From positions 124,001 to 188,000 of the forward strand of contig JAIELF010000003.1 of assembly GCA_019753235.1 (NCBI GenBank): a DNA stretch of 64,000 nt, in the 5' to 3' direction. The stretch comes from a bacterium. Its GTDB lineage: Bacteria > Planctomycetota > Planctomycetia > Kolteriales > Kolteriaceae. Shown one piece after another: positions 26,522 to 35,334 of this stretch (positions are counted from its first letter, which is position 1; each line of letters begins with the position of its first letter). The notes beneath the pieces are model-generated. The model did no database searches, was not told the origin of the DNA, and worked only from the letters and a program-made list of their open reading frames with translations. The translations under genes and the position numbers were made by a program.

Positions 26522-28876
26522 TTGCTGATTTGCTTGGGACTTGTTTTCGGGATGATGGCGGACGAACCGAGCCCGGCTGGGGTCGGGGCCGACCCTCCGC
26601 GCGCGGTTCCTTTTTGGCAGTTAGAGCGATTCGATCGCGTCACCCTTTCCAATGGAAATAGGCACGATATCGACCCCGTTCGTATTCCGCCGGGCACCGA
26701 CTTGCGCGCTGTTGCCGATGACGAATACGTCGGTCAACCTGGCTTGCCGTTGCGTGCCGAGCTTCGCCGAAGTGTCAAGTATCGGATTCGTCGGCAAGCC
26801 GACGGCAAAGAGTACGAAGTATTTGGACGACATATCGACAAGATCGAACTCTACGAGGAGATGCTTCTCGGTCAGGCTCGCAAACTTCTTCGAGATGATC
26901 GCTTCGACGAATGCTTTCGTTATCTCGATCATCTATCGCGGATCTCTCCTGATTGGCCTGGATTGGCAGAGTTTCGCGTCGAATTCCATCATCGCGAAGC
27001 GGTCCGACTGAAAGTTGCCAGTCAGTGGGAGAAAGCGTTTTGGGAATTCTTGCAGGTCGAGAAAGAGGTCGCCTCGCTTCCCAGCGAGCCGACTCTTTCG
27101 CCCCCCGTGGATCAACAGATAGACGAACTGGTCGATCGATGGTTAGCGGGGCTGATCGAGAAAGAGGACTGGGGCGAAGCCCGGCGCGTGATCGCGCGAG
27201 TTGAGTCGGCTCGGCCCGACACACCCTCGGCCATGGTTCGTCGGCAACAGATCGAGAAACAAGCAAGTGCTCTTCGAGATCAAGGTTTGCAGGGGATCGA
27301 GAAAGGCCAATTTGACCAGGCACGAAAACTTCTGGAGGACGCCCTAGCTCGCGTTCCCAGCGATCCACAAACTCGATCATCTCTTGACTCGCTGTATCAG
27401 AAGCAGGGGCATCTCCGGGTCGGCCTCGAGATCGCGCCGAGTTTTTTTGGCGGGCCCGCCGACTGGACACCGGCCGACCTCCGGGCGATCGATCTCATCC
27501 ACGAACGTCTGGTGCAAGAGACGATTCGCGATGGAGAAGCCAGCTTCCAAAGCCGACTTTTGCCATCGATTCAGCGGCCTGACGAATTCCTTAATCGTCG
27601 AGTCATCATTCGTATTGCCGACGGCCGACGCTGGCCTGACACCGGCAAAGATGTTTCCATCCTCGATGTGCATCGCCTTTGGAGTGAGAGCTGTCGACCG
27701 GAGAGTCCGTTCTATCACCCGGCATTGGCTCGGTTGGTGGTTGGGTTGACCGTCGAGCATCCTTCGGGATTGGTGATCGATTTCGAAAGGCCGCAACCTC
27801 GGCCCGAGGTCTGGCTGACACTTCCTTTGATCTCGCTGAACGCTCGAAGCGAATCGAATTGGTCGGGCCTGGGCCCCTTCGCGATGGTGAGCAAAGAGGA
27901 AGGCCAGGTTCGTTATCAAACCAACAAGGATTACGGCCTTGCGGGAAAGCCGATTGTTCAGCAGGTGACCGAGCGGGTCATTCCGCATTCACCCGACCGC
28001 CTTCGCGCGTTTGCACATGAAGAGATCGATCTGGCTTTGGACCTTCCGCCGAGCTATTGGCCCATCGCGCAGAACCTTCCTCGCGCAAAACTGATTCGTC
28101 GCCAAGCCCCGACGGTCTTCGCGCTTCAGTTCAACTTTCGACAGGCGTTTCTTCGTGATCGGACCGTCAGGCGAGCCATTCGGTACGGGCTCGATACGGA
28201 CACCATCACCCGCAAGCTTGGCTTGAGTAAGGAGGATGTCGTCCGCCCGACCACGATTTGGCCAGTCGGTTCGTTTGGTTACGACACTTCCATTGTGCCC
28301 GCCAAAGGGGATTTGGTTCTGTCCAAGACACTTCTGTCAGCCTCGCAAAAGAAGTTTGGCGTGATTCCCTCGCTTCGGCTCGTCCACACAGGAAGCGAAG
28401 CCGACCGACAAGCATGCGAGGCCATCGCCCAGGACCTGAGCCGAGTTGGTCTGCGAATCACTGTTGCCTCGTTTGATCCTCGTTCGCCTGTCAGCCCGCT
28501 GTCGGCGGATTTGCGGTATGTCGGCTTGACAATTAAGGACCCTGTTTTCGATGTGATGACGTTTCTCACTCGGGATAATCCTACCCTTGCGGAGTTTTCC
28601 GGCCCCTGGTTAAGGCAATTACTCGTGGATCTGGTGGATGTTCCCAATCAGTCGGCTGCCCGCGATTTGCTTCCTCGGCTGCACCGCGTTCTATTTGATG
28701 ATGTTTCGGTTCTCCCGCTTTGGCAGTATCACGAGCGATGGCTGGTGTCGGATCGGGTCAGTGGGATCCCCTCATCATCAGAAAACGTTTATGACGGCGT
28801 GGCCGACTGGCAGGTGCGTCCGGGAACGCCGCCCGCCTACTGGTCTGCCGAGCCGGTAACAACGCAACAACCGTAG
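26522..28876 (+). CDS. Family-5 extracellular solute-binding-like protein with N-terminal helical extension
   Basis: 784 residues from TTG 26522, which has TAGGAG about ten bases upstream and gives a short hydrophobic N-terminus (LLICLGLVFGMM). Residues about 110-300 are helical and TPR-like (ARKLLEDALARVPSDPQTRSSL). Residues about 310-775 resemble DppA/OppA-type substrate-binding proteins: LQFNFRQAFLRDRTVRRAIRY, DFVYKV-like strands, and DDVSVLPLWQYHERWLVS near the end. No ABC permease or ATPase gene is next to it, so it may have become a structural or sensing protein. Signal peptide quality is poor, so the start is uncertain. 87 bp follow the FHA gene. Confidence 0.75.
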   Translation: MLICLGLVFGMMADEPSPAGVGADPPRAVPFWQLERFDRVTLSNGNRHDIDPVRIPPGTDLRAVADDEYVGQPGLPLRAELRRSVKYRIRRQADGKEYEVFGRHIDKIELYEEMLLGQARKLLRDDRFDECFRYLDHLSRISPDWPGLAEFRVEFHHREAVRLKVASQWEKAFWEFLQVEKEVASLPSEPTLSPPVDQQIDELVDRWLAGLIEKEDWGEARRVIARVESARPDTPSAMVRRQQIEKQASALRDQGLQGIEKGQFDQARKLLEDALARVPSDPQTRSSLDSLYQKQGHLRVGLEIAPSFFGGPADWTPADLRAIDLIHERLVQETIRDGEASFQSRLLPSIQRPDEFLNRRVIIRIADGRRWPDTGKDVSILDVHRLWSESCRPESPFYHPALARLVVGLTVEHPSGLVIDFERPQPRPEVWLTLPLISLNARSESNWSGLGPFAMVSKEEGQVRYQTNKDYGLAGKPIVQQVTERVIPHSPDRLRAFAHEEIDLALDLPPSYWPIAQNLPRAKLIRRQAPTVFALQFNFRQAFLRDRTVRRAIRYGLDTDTITRKLGLSKEDVVRPTTIWPVGSFGYDTSIVPAKGDLVLSKTLLSASQKKFGVIPSLRLVHTGSEADRQACEAIAQDLSRVGLRITVASFDPRSPVSPLSADLRYVGLTIKDPVFDVMTFLTRDNPTLAEFSGPWLRQLLVDLVDVPNQSAARDLLPRLHRVLFDDVSVLPLWQYHERWLVSDRVSGIPSSSENVYDGVADWQVRPGTPPAYWSAEPVTTQQP

Positions 28877-28916
28877 CTTTTGGAATCGATCAACCTAGGA
28901 GAGAGGATCTTTCGCG

Positions 28917-30332
28917 ATGCTCGGAACAGCAGAAATGATCAGCATTCTGCTGTCATGCCTATGTCAGTCGCCCGTTTCCTCTGCCGCGCCACCCTCTCCG
29001 CGGCCGGCGGCACTCGACGCGTATCAAGTTGAAGGATGGATTGTTGTTGAACCGCATCCTGCCTTGTCCCCAATGATTTTGGGTCGTCTTCGAAGTGATG
29101 TTCAAGGGATCATTTCTCGGACGGTCGGCGAAGCATGGCAGGGGAGTTTCCTGATGGGGCCGGCCACTCTTCGACATCGTCTTCCGGACCAGCCGGTTTC
29201 GCTCGAAGAGAAGAAACTCGACAAACTTCTCATCGCTCGGATCCGGTGGGATGCTCGCCGGAGAGGAACGAACATCCGCGTGCAAGAGTACGACTTTGCT
29301 GCCAAACTTTGGGGAGCAGAGGTCACCCGACAAATCGATTCCGAACGATCGCTGGCCGAAGGAGTCGTCGATGGTTGGCTCGCCTGTTTCAGGGCGACAG
29401 CCCAGATCGTCGGCAAGACTCGCGGGATCGGAGAAATCAGTGTTCGTGGCTCGAGCCTGGTCTCGGGCAGCTCGAGTTGGAAGATGCTTTCCGACCGGAC
29501 GGTCTTCGAGATTTTCAGGCAGAAGGAGGACAACTCGGACGAGCCCACCACCATTCCATGGTCGTACTTGATGGCCGACGCTGTGCGCGACGGGTCGGGC
29601 GATCGGATTGTCGTCCCTGTCGAGATCGCGTCTCTCTTTCGCGATCCACTGACTCGGCGAAGCCGATCGAAGATCAAACTCTGGGCCATGGCGATTCCCG
29701 AGGAGATCCCGGCCGAGACCAGAGTGACGTTCCAGACGCGTCCGGGGAACCGACCGATCGTGGGTTACGAAGTGGCGATCAAGCCTTGGCGTCAGTCGGC
29801 CACCTACTCGATGGGGACGACGAATTTTCGTGGCGAACAAATCGTCACCGTTCCCGAAGACCCTCGCAATGGAACCTCGCGCGTGGTGGAAGTCCTGCTC
29901 CTTTCCGGTGCGACGGTGATCGCGCGGTTCCCGCTGGTGCCGGGCTCTCCCGCAAAGCTCACCGCACAGGCGCCGATCGATCCCCTACTGGCGGAGATTT
30001 CGGGAAGGATGCTTTCCGTGCAGGAGGAAATTGTCGATCAGTCGGCTCGGCGAAAGATCCTCGAATGGCGGCTGAAGAAAGCAGCAAGTCAGGACGAATT
30101 GGAGAAGACCAAGGCTTTGGCGGTCGAGATCAACGATCTTCCGACTCGGTCGTCGTTCCAAGATCGCGTGAACAAGATTCGCGAAGAGGCCGACAACCGA
30201 AGCAAAGAATTGAAGCAACCCCGTCTGGGGTTGGCGGTGAGCCGCCTTTTTCTTCAGACCGATCGACTCATCGAAAGCATTCCACAGGAAAAACTCGTTA
30301 TCGACGTTACGCCGACACCATCGGCTCCGTGA
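28917..30332 (+). CDS. Unknown exported protein of the sigma/A2M cluster
   Basis: 471 residues, not recognised. The N-terminus (MISILLSCLCQSPVSSA) looks like a signal peptide, with GGAGAGAGG-type purines upstream of ATG 28917. The middle is mixed alpha/beta (WIVVEPHPALSPMILGRL, IRVQEYDFAAKLWGAE) and a beta sandwich near 270-345. The end (about 360-440) is a coiled coil with KALAVEINDLPTR. It starts 40 bp after the solute-binding-like gene, so probably is co-transcribed. A role as a partner of the membrane proteins upstream is only suggested by position. Confidence 0.7.
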   Translation: MLGTAEMISILLSCLCQSPVSSAAPPSPRPAALDAYQVEGWIVVEPHPALSPMILGRLRSDVQGIISRTVGEAWQGSFLMGPATLRHRLPDQPVSLEEKKLDKLLIARIRWDARRRGTNIRVQEYDFAAKLWGAEVTRQIDSERSLAEGVVDGWLACFRATAQIVGKTRGIGEISVRGSSLVSGSSSWKMLSDRTVFEIFRQKEDNSDEPTTIPWSYLMADAVRDGSGDRIVVPVEIASLFRDPLTRRSRSKIKLWAMAIPEEIPAETRVTFQTRPGNRPIVGYEVAIKPWRQSATYSMGTTNFRGEQIVTVPEDPRNGTSRVVEVLLLSGATVIARFPLVPGSPAKLTAQAPIDPLLAEISGRMLSVQEEIVDQSARRKILEWRLKKAASQDELEKTKALAVEINDLPTRSSFQDRVNKIREEADNRSKELKQPRLGLAVSRLFLQTDRLIESIPQEKLVIDVTPTPSAP

Positions 30333-30367
30333 CAAGCGAGAAATTTGCGTGATGCGTCCGGTGCCGA

Positions 30368-30814
30368 CTAAGAGGACATTTTCTCAGCATCGTGGATTTT
30401 GTCGACGCGCCTTTGATGCCTGCCTCCGTCGAACTGGGTCTTCATCCATATATCGAGAATATGGTCGATGAGTGGCCCGCCTAAAAGGTCGGCCGACAGA
30501 CAGAGAACATTGGCGTCGTTATGGCTTCGGCTGAGCTCGGCCGTGACGTCGTCATGAGCCGGCGCCGCGCGGATGCCGTCATACTTATTGGCGACAATGC
30601 ACATCCCGATTCCCGTGCCGCAAATTAGAACCCCGCGATCAGCCTGCTTCCGAGCGACGGCCAAACAAACCTTTTGAGCATAGTCGGGGTAATCGACGCT
30701 CTCTTCACTGTTGGTCCCGAGGTCGAGAACCTCATGGTTGCGATCCGCGAGATGCTTCATCACTCGCTTTTTGACTTGAAAACCTCGGTGATCCGAACCG
30801 ACCGCTACCTTCAT
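30368..30814 (-). CDS. rpiB: Ribose-5-phosphate isomerase B
   Basis: 148 residues, the normal RpiB/LacAB length. It interconverts ribose 5-phosphate and ribulose 5-phosphate. Catalytic Cys65 lies in ICGTGIGMCIVANK, the N-terminal AVGSDHRGF binds phosphate, and SRSHNDANVLCL holds the conserved His-Asn-Asp. It sits 52 bp after the Sua5-YwlE-like fusion gene, an order like ywlC-ywlE-ywlF of Bacillus subtilis. Confidence 0.93.
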   Translation of the reverse strand: MKVAVGSDHRGFQVKKRVMKHLADRNHEVLDLGTNSEESVDYPDYAQKVCLAVARKQADRGVLICGTGIGMCIVANKYDGIRAAPAHDDVTAELSRSHNDANVLCLSADLLGGPLIDHILDIWMKTQFDGGRHQRRVDKIHDAEKMSS

Positions 30815-30866
30815 CGGATTTTCCTAACTTGTAACTTGGCTGAAAGCTTGTCCCGCACGTGTTCGA

Positions 30867-31970
30867 TTAGGCCCGTCGCCTCGACTTTATATCAGCCAGG
30901 ATCTGTTGTAAATGCGTCGTGATCTGGCCGGCACATTGGCGATACCTCGCCTGATCACCCCCAATCGGATCCGCGACATCATGGCGACCTCCGAGCAGAG
31001 CGGTCTTGGCCGAGGCTTCGGGCCAATGACTGACCAGGGCCGACCGATGATCACGTGTCATGACATAGATTCGATCGGAAAAGTGAACCATCTGATGCGT
31101 CAGCGATTGCGCTACGTGGTCTTCGAGTGTTCCACCTTGGTCTTTGACCGTGTTGATCGCTTCGTCCGCCGCCGAGGCTCCGTCATGTGCCGACAGCCCC
31201 GCGGATTGGATGATAAACCCATGATCGGGCAGAGCGTCTGGATTTACTCCTAAACTGTCGGCGAGCAGCTTTCGAAAGAGAGCCTCTGCCATGGGGCTTC
31301 GGCAAGTGTTGCCCGTGCAGACAAAAGTAATGATCTCGCTGGCCAATCGATGAACTCGGCCACGGGGGACAACCCCTTCTCGCCGAATCTCGATCGAGGG
31401 AGCCGTCACTTCAATCACGGTGGTCGGCTTGCCGAACGGGGTCGGACCATCATCGACGAGAATGTCGACCAGGTTGCCGAAAAACTCGAGGGCCGCTTCG
31501 GGCCTGCTGGCGGCGGGGGGGCCATCCATCAGAATCATCGGTTCGGGGAGAAGCCGAAGCGTTTCAATGATCGCCTCGTGCGCTGGGACCCGAACCGCGA
31601 GCTTGTTTTGATGCACCACCATCGCGCGAGTCTCGGGGGGCAAAAGATCTTCGTCGTCGATCGGCGGAAGGAGCAGCGTCAGCGGGCCCGGTAGCCCTCG
31701 CTCGATGATTCGCCGACCCGCGTCAGAGTGCGCACCGGCTAAAGCTAAACAGGCCTCGGCATCATGCACGGCCAAGGTCGGCGACCAATCGTCACTTCGG
31801 CGAGCGAGCATGATCCTCTCGGTCCCCTCGGTTCTCTCCGCGTATGCCGCCAGTGCGTAGGTGGCCGCCGTCGGAAAAAGAACGGTGTGCCCTTCGTAGA
31901 GACGCTCGACGAGTTGATGCACCACGTCTTGCGGGTCGTCGGCGTTTGTCCAGTCGACCCGTTCTGCCAT
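30867..31970 (-). CDS. Sua5/YrdC-like domain fused to YwlE-type phosphatase
   Basis: 367 residues. Residues 1-210 follow the Sua5/YciO/YrdC fold (threonylcarbamoyl-AMP synthase family), but its key motifs are altered: PTxTVYGL reads PTAATYAL, the KxR region reads ARRSDDWSP, and the SANxSG loop reads DGPPAAS. Residues 213-363 are a low-molecular-weight phosphatase: P-loop C218-TGNT-C-R224 followed by SPMAEAL, and general-acid Asp334 in DPIGG. Thr222 in the loop is the residue that in B. subtilis YwlE gives specificity for phosphoarginine; tyrosine phosphatases have Ile there. AGAGG precedes ATG 31970. TsaC activity is doubtful; phosphatase activity is likely. Confidence 0.85.
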   Translation of the reverse strand: MAERVDWTNADDPQDVVHQLVERLYEGHTVLFPTAATYALAAYAERTEGTERIMLARRSDDWSPTLAVHDAEACLALAGAHSDAGRRIIERGLPGPLTLLLPPIDDEDLLPPETRAMVVHQNKLAVRVPAHEAIIETLRLLPEPMILMDGPPAASRPEAALEFFGNLVDILVDDGPTPFGKPTTVIEVTAPSIEIRREGVVPRGRVHRLASEIITFVCTGNTCRSPMAEALFRKLLADSLGVNPDALPDHGFIIQSAGLSAHDGASAADEAINTVKDQGGTLEDHVAQSLTHQMVHFSDRIYVMTRDHRSALVSHWPEASAKTALLGGRHDVADPIGGDQARYRQCAGQITTHLQQILADIKSRRRA

Positions 31971-32222
31971 GGTTACCTCTTTTGCGGAGGAGAGATCGAT
32001 TCCCCGAGGCCGCGAGCATCGAGTACCCGGCGACCGGCCCCTTGCGAATGCTCCGCAGCGTTCTAAGGATCATAGGACTTAGCTTGGAAGATGGTCAAGA
32101 AACAGCGGCCTTGCCGAGGTACTGACCGCGAACAATCTTGCCAAGTTACAAGGAGATGTTGCCGAACCAAACTCCCCGGGTCGGCCCACCCGATCGAGAC
32201 AAGTTCCCTCTCCAGGTCCAGG

Positions 32223-33752
32223 TCACAGCACCGGGCCAACCGTCCAGGGGGCGAATTCGTCATCCCCCAGACCCTGCTGCTCGCTTTTCGTTTTTTCGCC
32301 ACTGGCGACGGCGAGAATTTTCTCGAACAGCGCTCGTCCTACCTCCTCCACGGGGAGACCGGCCAAGACAACGCCAGCATCGAAATCCATGTCGCTTTGC
32401 ATGTGCTCATAGAGTGGGGTATTCGTGGCGACCTTAATCGTCGGGGTCGGTTTGCAGCCGAGCACGCTCCCCCGACCGGTGGTGAAGACCATCACATTCG
32501 CTCCGCCGGCGACAATACCTGTGACGCTGACGGGATCGAAGCCGGGCGTATCCATGACCGTGAGTCCAGGCCGGCGGACCTGTTCCGCGAATTCCACCAC
32601 ATCCACGAGAGCTGTCGAACCGCCTTTGGCGACCGCTCCCAATGATTTTTCAAAGATCGTCGTCAACCCGCCCTGTTTGTTGCCGAAACTGGGATTGTTA
32701 TCGATCTTTGCCCCCAAGATGGATGTGTACCATTCCCACCATCGGATCCGTTCAAGAAGTTTTTCAGCCACTTCACGCCGGACGGCTCGACGCGTGAGGA
32801 GATGCTCGGCACCGTAGATTTCGGTCGTCTCCCCCAAGATGACCGAGCCTTTCTGCGCGACGACACGATCGCTAGCGAATCCCAAGGCTGGGTTGGCGGT
32901 AACGCCGCTATTGCCATCGCTGCCGCCGCAATTGGTCCCCAGAATCAACTTTGAGACAAGCTGATCTGACCGACATGCAAGATTCGCCATGGGCAACATC
33001 TGCGCCACTGCTTGAATTCCCTGTTCGACGGTCGCATGCACACCGCCCGCCGACTGCACGGTCAAGATCCGAGGAGCTTTGTCGATGGCCCCCAACGACG
33101 CGGCAGAAATGAGCTGCTCGGCTTGGTTGACCTCGCAACCGAGTCCGACCACAACGTAGCCGAAAACATTCGGATGATTGGCAAAGCCGCGCAGCGTTCT
33201 GGAAAGATTGTCTCGATCGTTGCCCGACGATGCCATTCCGCAGCCCGTCTTGTGCGTGATCGCGATCACGCCATCGACGTTCGGAAAATCCGCCAGACGC
33301 TCTGGGGAGAAATGCTGGGCAATGCGGTGAACCGTGCTGGCCGAACAATTGACGGTGCTGATGAGAGCCAAGTAGTTTCGCGTTCCGACCCGCCCGTCGG
33401 GCCGGAGATATCCCGCGAAAGTTCGCGATGGCTCGTCGGGGAGCGGGGCCGGCACTTCTTCGCAGATCGCGTAGTCACGCTCGTATGATCCGCAGGCGAG
33501 ATTGTGCGAGTGGACGTGTTCGCCGACGGAGATCGGTGCGGTGGCAAAACCGATGATCTGGCCGAACTTCCTGATCGGCTCGCCGACCTCTCTAGATCGA
33601 ATCGCCATTTTGTGGCCAGGCAGAATGGACTGCGCGACGCGAAAGTCTTCTCCTCGATGCGTTACGACCTGACCGGGCTGCAACATCGAAACCGCGACGA
33701 CGACCTCGTCGGCAGGATCGAGTTGAAGCGAGTTTGGAACGGAGGACGCCAT
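32223..33752 (-). CDS. UxaA/GarD-family sugar-acid dehydratase (altronate dehydratase-like)
   Basis: 509 residues. An N-terminal SAF-type domain (about 10-95, with a HSHNLAC end) is joined to the UxaA C-terminal part: GYLRPDGRVGTRNYLALI, GCEVNQAEQL, NCGGSDGNSGVTANPALG and the final TPLYEHMQSDMDFDAG. The family dehydrates altronate or galactarate to a 2-keto-3-deoxy sugar acid using iron. A single long chain is like UxaA/GarD of E. coli (495-523 residues). ATG 33752 follows GGAGG by nine bases; a GTG one codon earlier is possible. A 21-bp dyad lies 64-84 bp upstream. Confidence 0.9.
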   Translation of the reverse strand: MASSVPNSLQLDPADEVVVAVSMLQPGQVVTHRGEDFRVAQSILPGHKMAIRSREVGEPIRKFGQIIGFATAPISVGEHVHSHNLACGSYERDYAICEEVPAPLPDEPSRTFAGYLRPDGRVGTRNYLALISTVNCSASTVHRIAQHFSPERLADFPNVDGVIAITHKTGCGMASSGNDRDNLSRTLRGFANHPNVFGYVVVGLGCEVNQAEQLISAASLGAIDKAPRILTVQSAGGVHATVEQGIQAVAQMLPMANLACRSDQLVSKLILGTNCGGSDGNSGVTANPALGFASDRVVAQKGSVILGETTEIYGAEHLLTRRAVRREVAEKLLERIRWWEWYTSILGAKIDNNPSFGNKQGGLTTIFEKSLGAVAKGGSTALVDVVEFAEQVRRPGLTVMDTPGFDPVSVTGIVAGGANVMVFTTGRGSVLGCKPTPTIKVATNTPLYEHMQSDMDFDAGVVLAGLPVEEVGRALFEKILAVASGEKTKSEQQGLGDDEFAPWTVGPVL

Positions 33753-34313
33753 CACCCATCACCTCCGATCTTCCTGTTCCTTGTCCAACGAACTGTTACC
33801 GTCCACAATCGATGAACAACATATACTCTACGTTGTCTATCAACGATGATTGATGTCCCTCTGATCAAAGCGTTGTGAACTCGACCCGGAGGCCTTGAGG
33901 CTGATTTCGCCGTTGAATCATCGACTTGGCATGTTCTCTGGCGCTTGATTTCTGCGGAAAATGCAGGACTTGGCAGGTGCTTTAACCTGCAGGTCACGGC
34001 CAAAAGGAATGGGAACGGGGCTCAAGCTCGGTTCGGAAAAGGGTTGAACTTGTGATCGCTGATGGTTAAGATCTCTCCATAGAACCTTCTCCTGAAAACC
34101 TCGAAGGCGATGTCAGGATCAGGATCTCCCAATAAAACTGATGATGTTCAAGGGAGATAAACTGCCGGCAGCCTACAACACTGGGCTGCTTCCCACGACC
34201 AAATACGGACGCCCTGCGATGACAAAAAAGCGTCTACCATCCGGATGAACTCATCGTCCAGCCATCACATCTCCACCTGAGGAGAGGCCAACCGATTCTT
34301 TGGAGACAATTTC
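33753..34313. other. Intergenic region without recognised gene
   Basis: 561 bp between divergent genes. It contains the dyad at 33816-33836. Short open frames here read like noise, and I see no RNA gene. It presumably holds promoters of the dehydratase and PEP-CTERM genes. Confidence 0.5.
33816..33836. promoter_or_regulatory. Candidate operator dyad upstream of UxaA-like gene
   Basis: ACAACATA and TACGTTGT are imperfect inverted repeats (7 of 8 match) around five central bases. The position, 64-84 bp before the start, suits a repressor site or promoter. No regulator gene is next to it. Confidence 0.3.
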
Positions 34314-35132
34314 ATGACACGGCCCCTTGCTGGAATGCTCTCAACCATTGCTATATGGGTCGGAACCGCATGCTCGTGGGCCGCTCCGCTACCGATCTCG
34401 TTCGATATCGATGCCGGTCGTAGCCGAGTGACTTGGGATCTGAGGTTTTTGGATGGCACTGTACCGATGGTGCCCGTAGAACCTGGTTCCGACACGACGC
34501 CAGTTGATGGAGCATTCACAGGAACTTATGACCCCGATTTCGATTTGGTACAATTTTCAGAATTGACCAATCCCGGGCCTTTATTTCAACCAGACTTAAA
34601 TTCTTTCCCACCGGCGAATGCATCAGGCCTGCTTTCGAGCGTGGCGGGGACCTTCAATCTTGCCAATGTCCTCTTTGGAACTATATCGACAAGTCAGGTT
34701 TCGTTTGGGGTCGATTACCTTTCTAACGACTTTCGATTCTTTGAACTTCACATCGGCTCGTCCTTGGAAGCTGCCCCCGAACTGATGGGTATCAGCTTGA
34801 ACGCGTTGGCCTCTGTAAATTCCACAGGTTTGTTCAACTTGGATTTCAAGTTCACCACCAATTCTCTGCCAGAGTTTAAGCTGGTAACCGCCCGCTACAC
34901 GCGACTCAGCAAGTACACGGGCGAATGGGAGATCCCAAACCTCGATTGGAAGTTGGAGTATTTTACAGGCATCACTTTAAACGGGTTGTTCATCCCCGGC
35001 GACCTGACGATTCGTGGAAACATCATCGCCACCATCACCACTGTTCCCGAGGCCAACACCTTTCTACTTCTGACAATCGCCGGCTTGGGAGTCCTGGTGG
35101 TCAGGACTCGTGGTGAAGAGCAACGAACTTGA
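34314..35132 (+). CDS. PEP-CTERM sorting-domain protein
   Basis: 272 residues with a signal peptide (cleavage near CSWAAP, about 23) and a PEP-CTERM-type end: VPEAN, a membrane helix (about 245-262), then Arg-rich residues. Such proteins are anchored by exosortase and cut. The mature part is a beta-rich domain (VSFGVDYLSNDFRF, LDFKFTTNSLPEFKL) with no known active site. GGAGA lies about seven bases before ATG. No exosortase or EPS gene is nearby. Confidence 0.8.
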   Translation: MTRPLAGMLSTIAIWVGTACSWAAPLPISFDIDAGRSRVTWDLRFLDGTVPMVPVEPGSDTTPVDGAFTGTYDPDFDLVQFSELTNPGPLFQPDLNSFPPANASGLLSSVAGTFNLANVLFGTISTSQVSFGVDYLSNDFRFFELHIGSSLEAAPELMGISLNALASVNSTGLFNLDFKFTTNSLPEFKLVTARYTRLSKYTGEWEIPNLDWKLEYFTGITLNGLFIPGDLTIRGNIIATITTVPEANTFLLLTIAGLGVLVVRTRGEEQRT

Positions 35133-35334
35133 CGAATGAAGGCGAGTGGTGGCCGAGGATGAATGGAGAGTCATTAAACCCTTTTCCCGTGTCGGCTCCC
35201 TTTTGACAAACCCGATTCGAGGGCAACATCCAAGAGGTATATCGTTAAGTCAAGAATCACATTGCCAACATCGGCCAGACAAGAGTACCATTCCATCGAT
35301 AGACCATTTCGCTGCGGTGGAAGGTGAATAGCCG

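Noticed and set aside
29135-30352. A 405-residue plus-strand frame rich in Arg, Asp and Ser
   Set aside because: It is a shifted frame of the exported protein at 28917-30332; composition is typical of a shadow frame.
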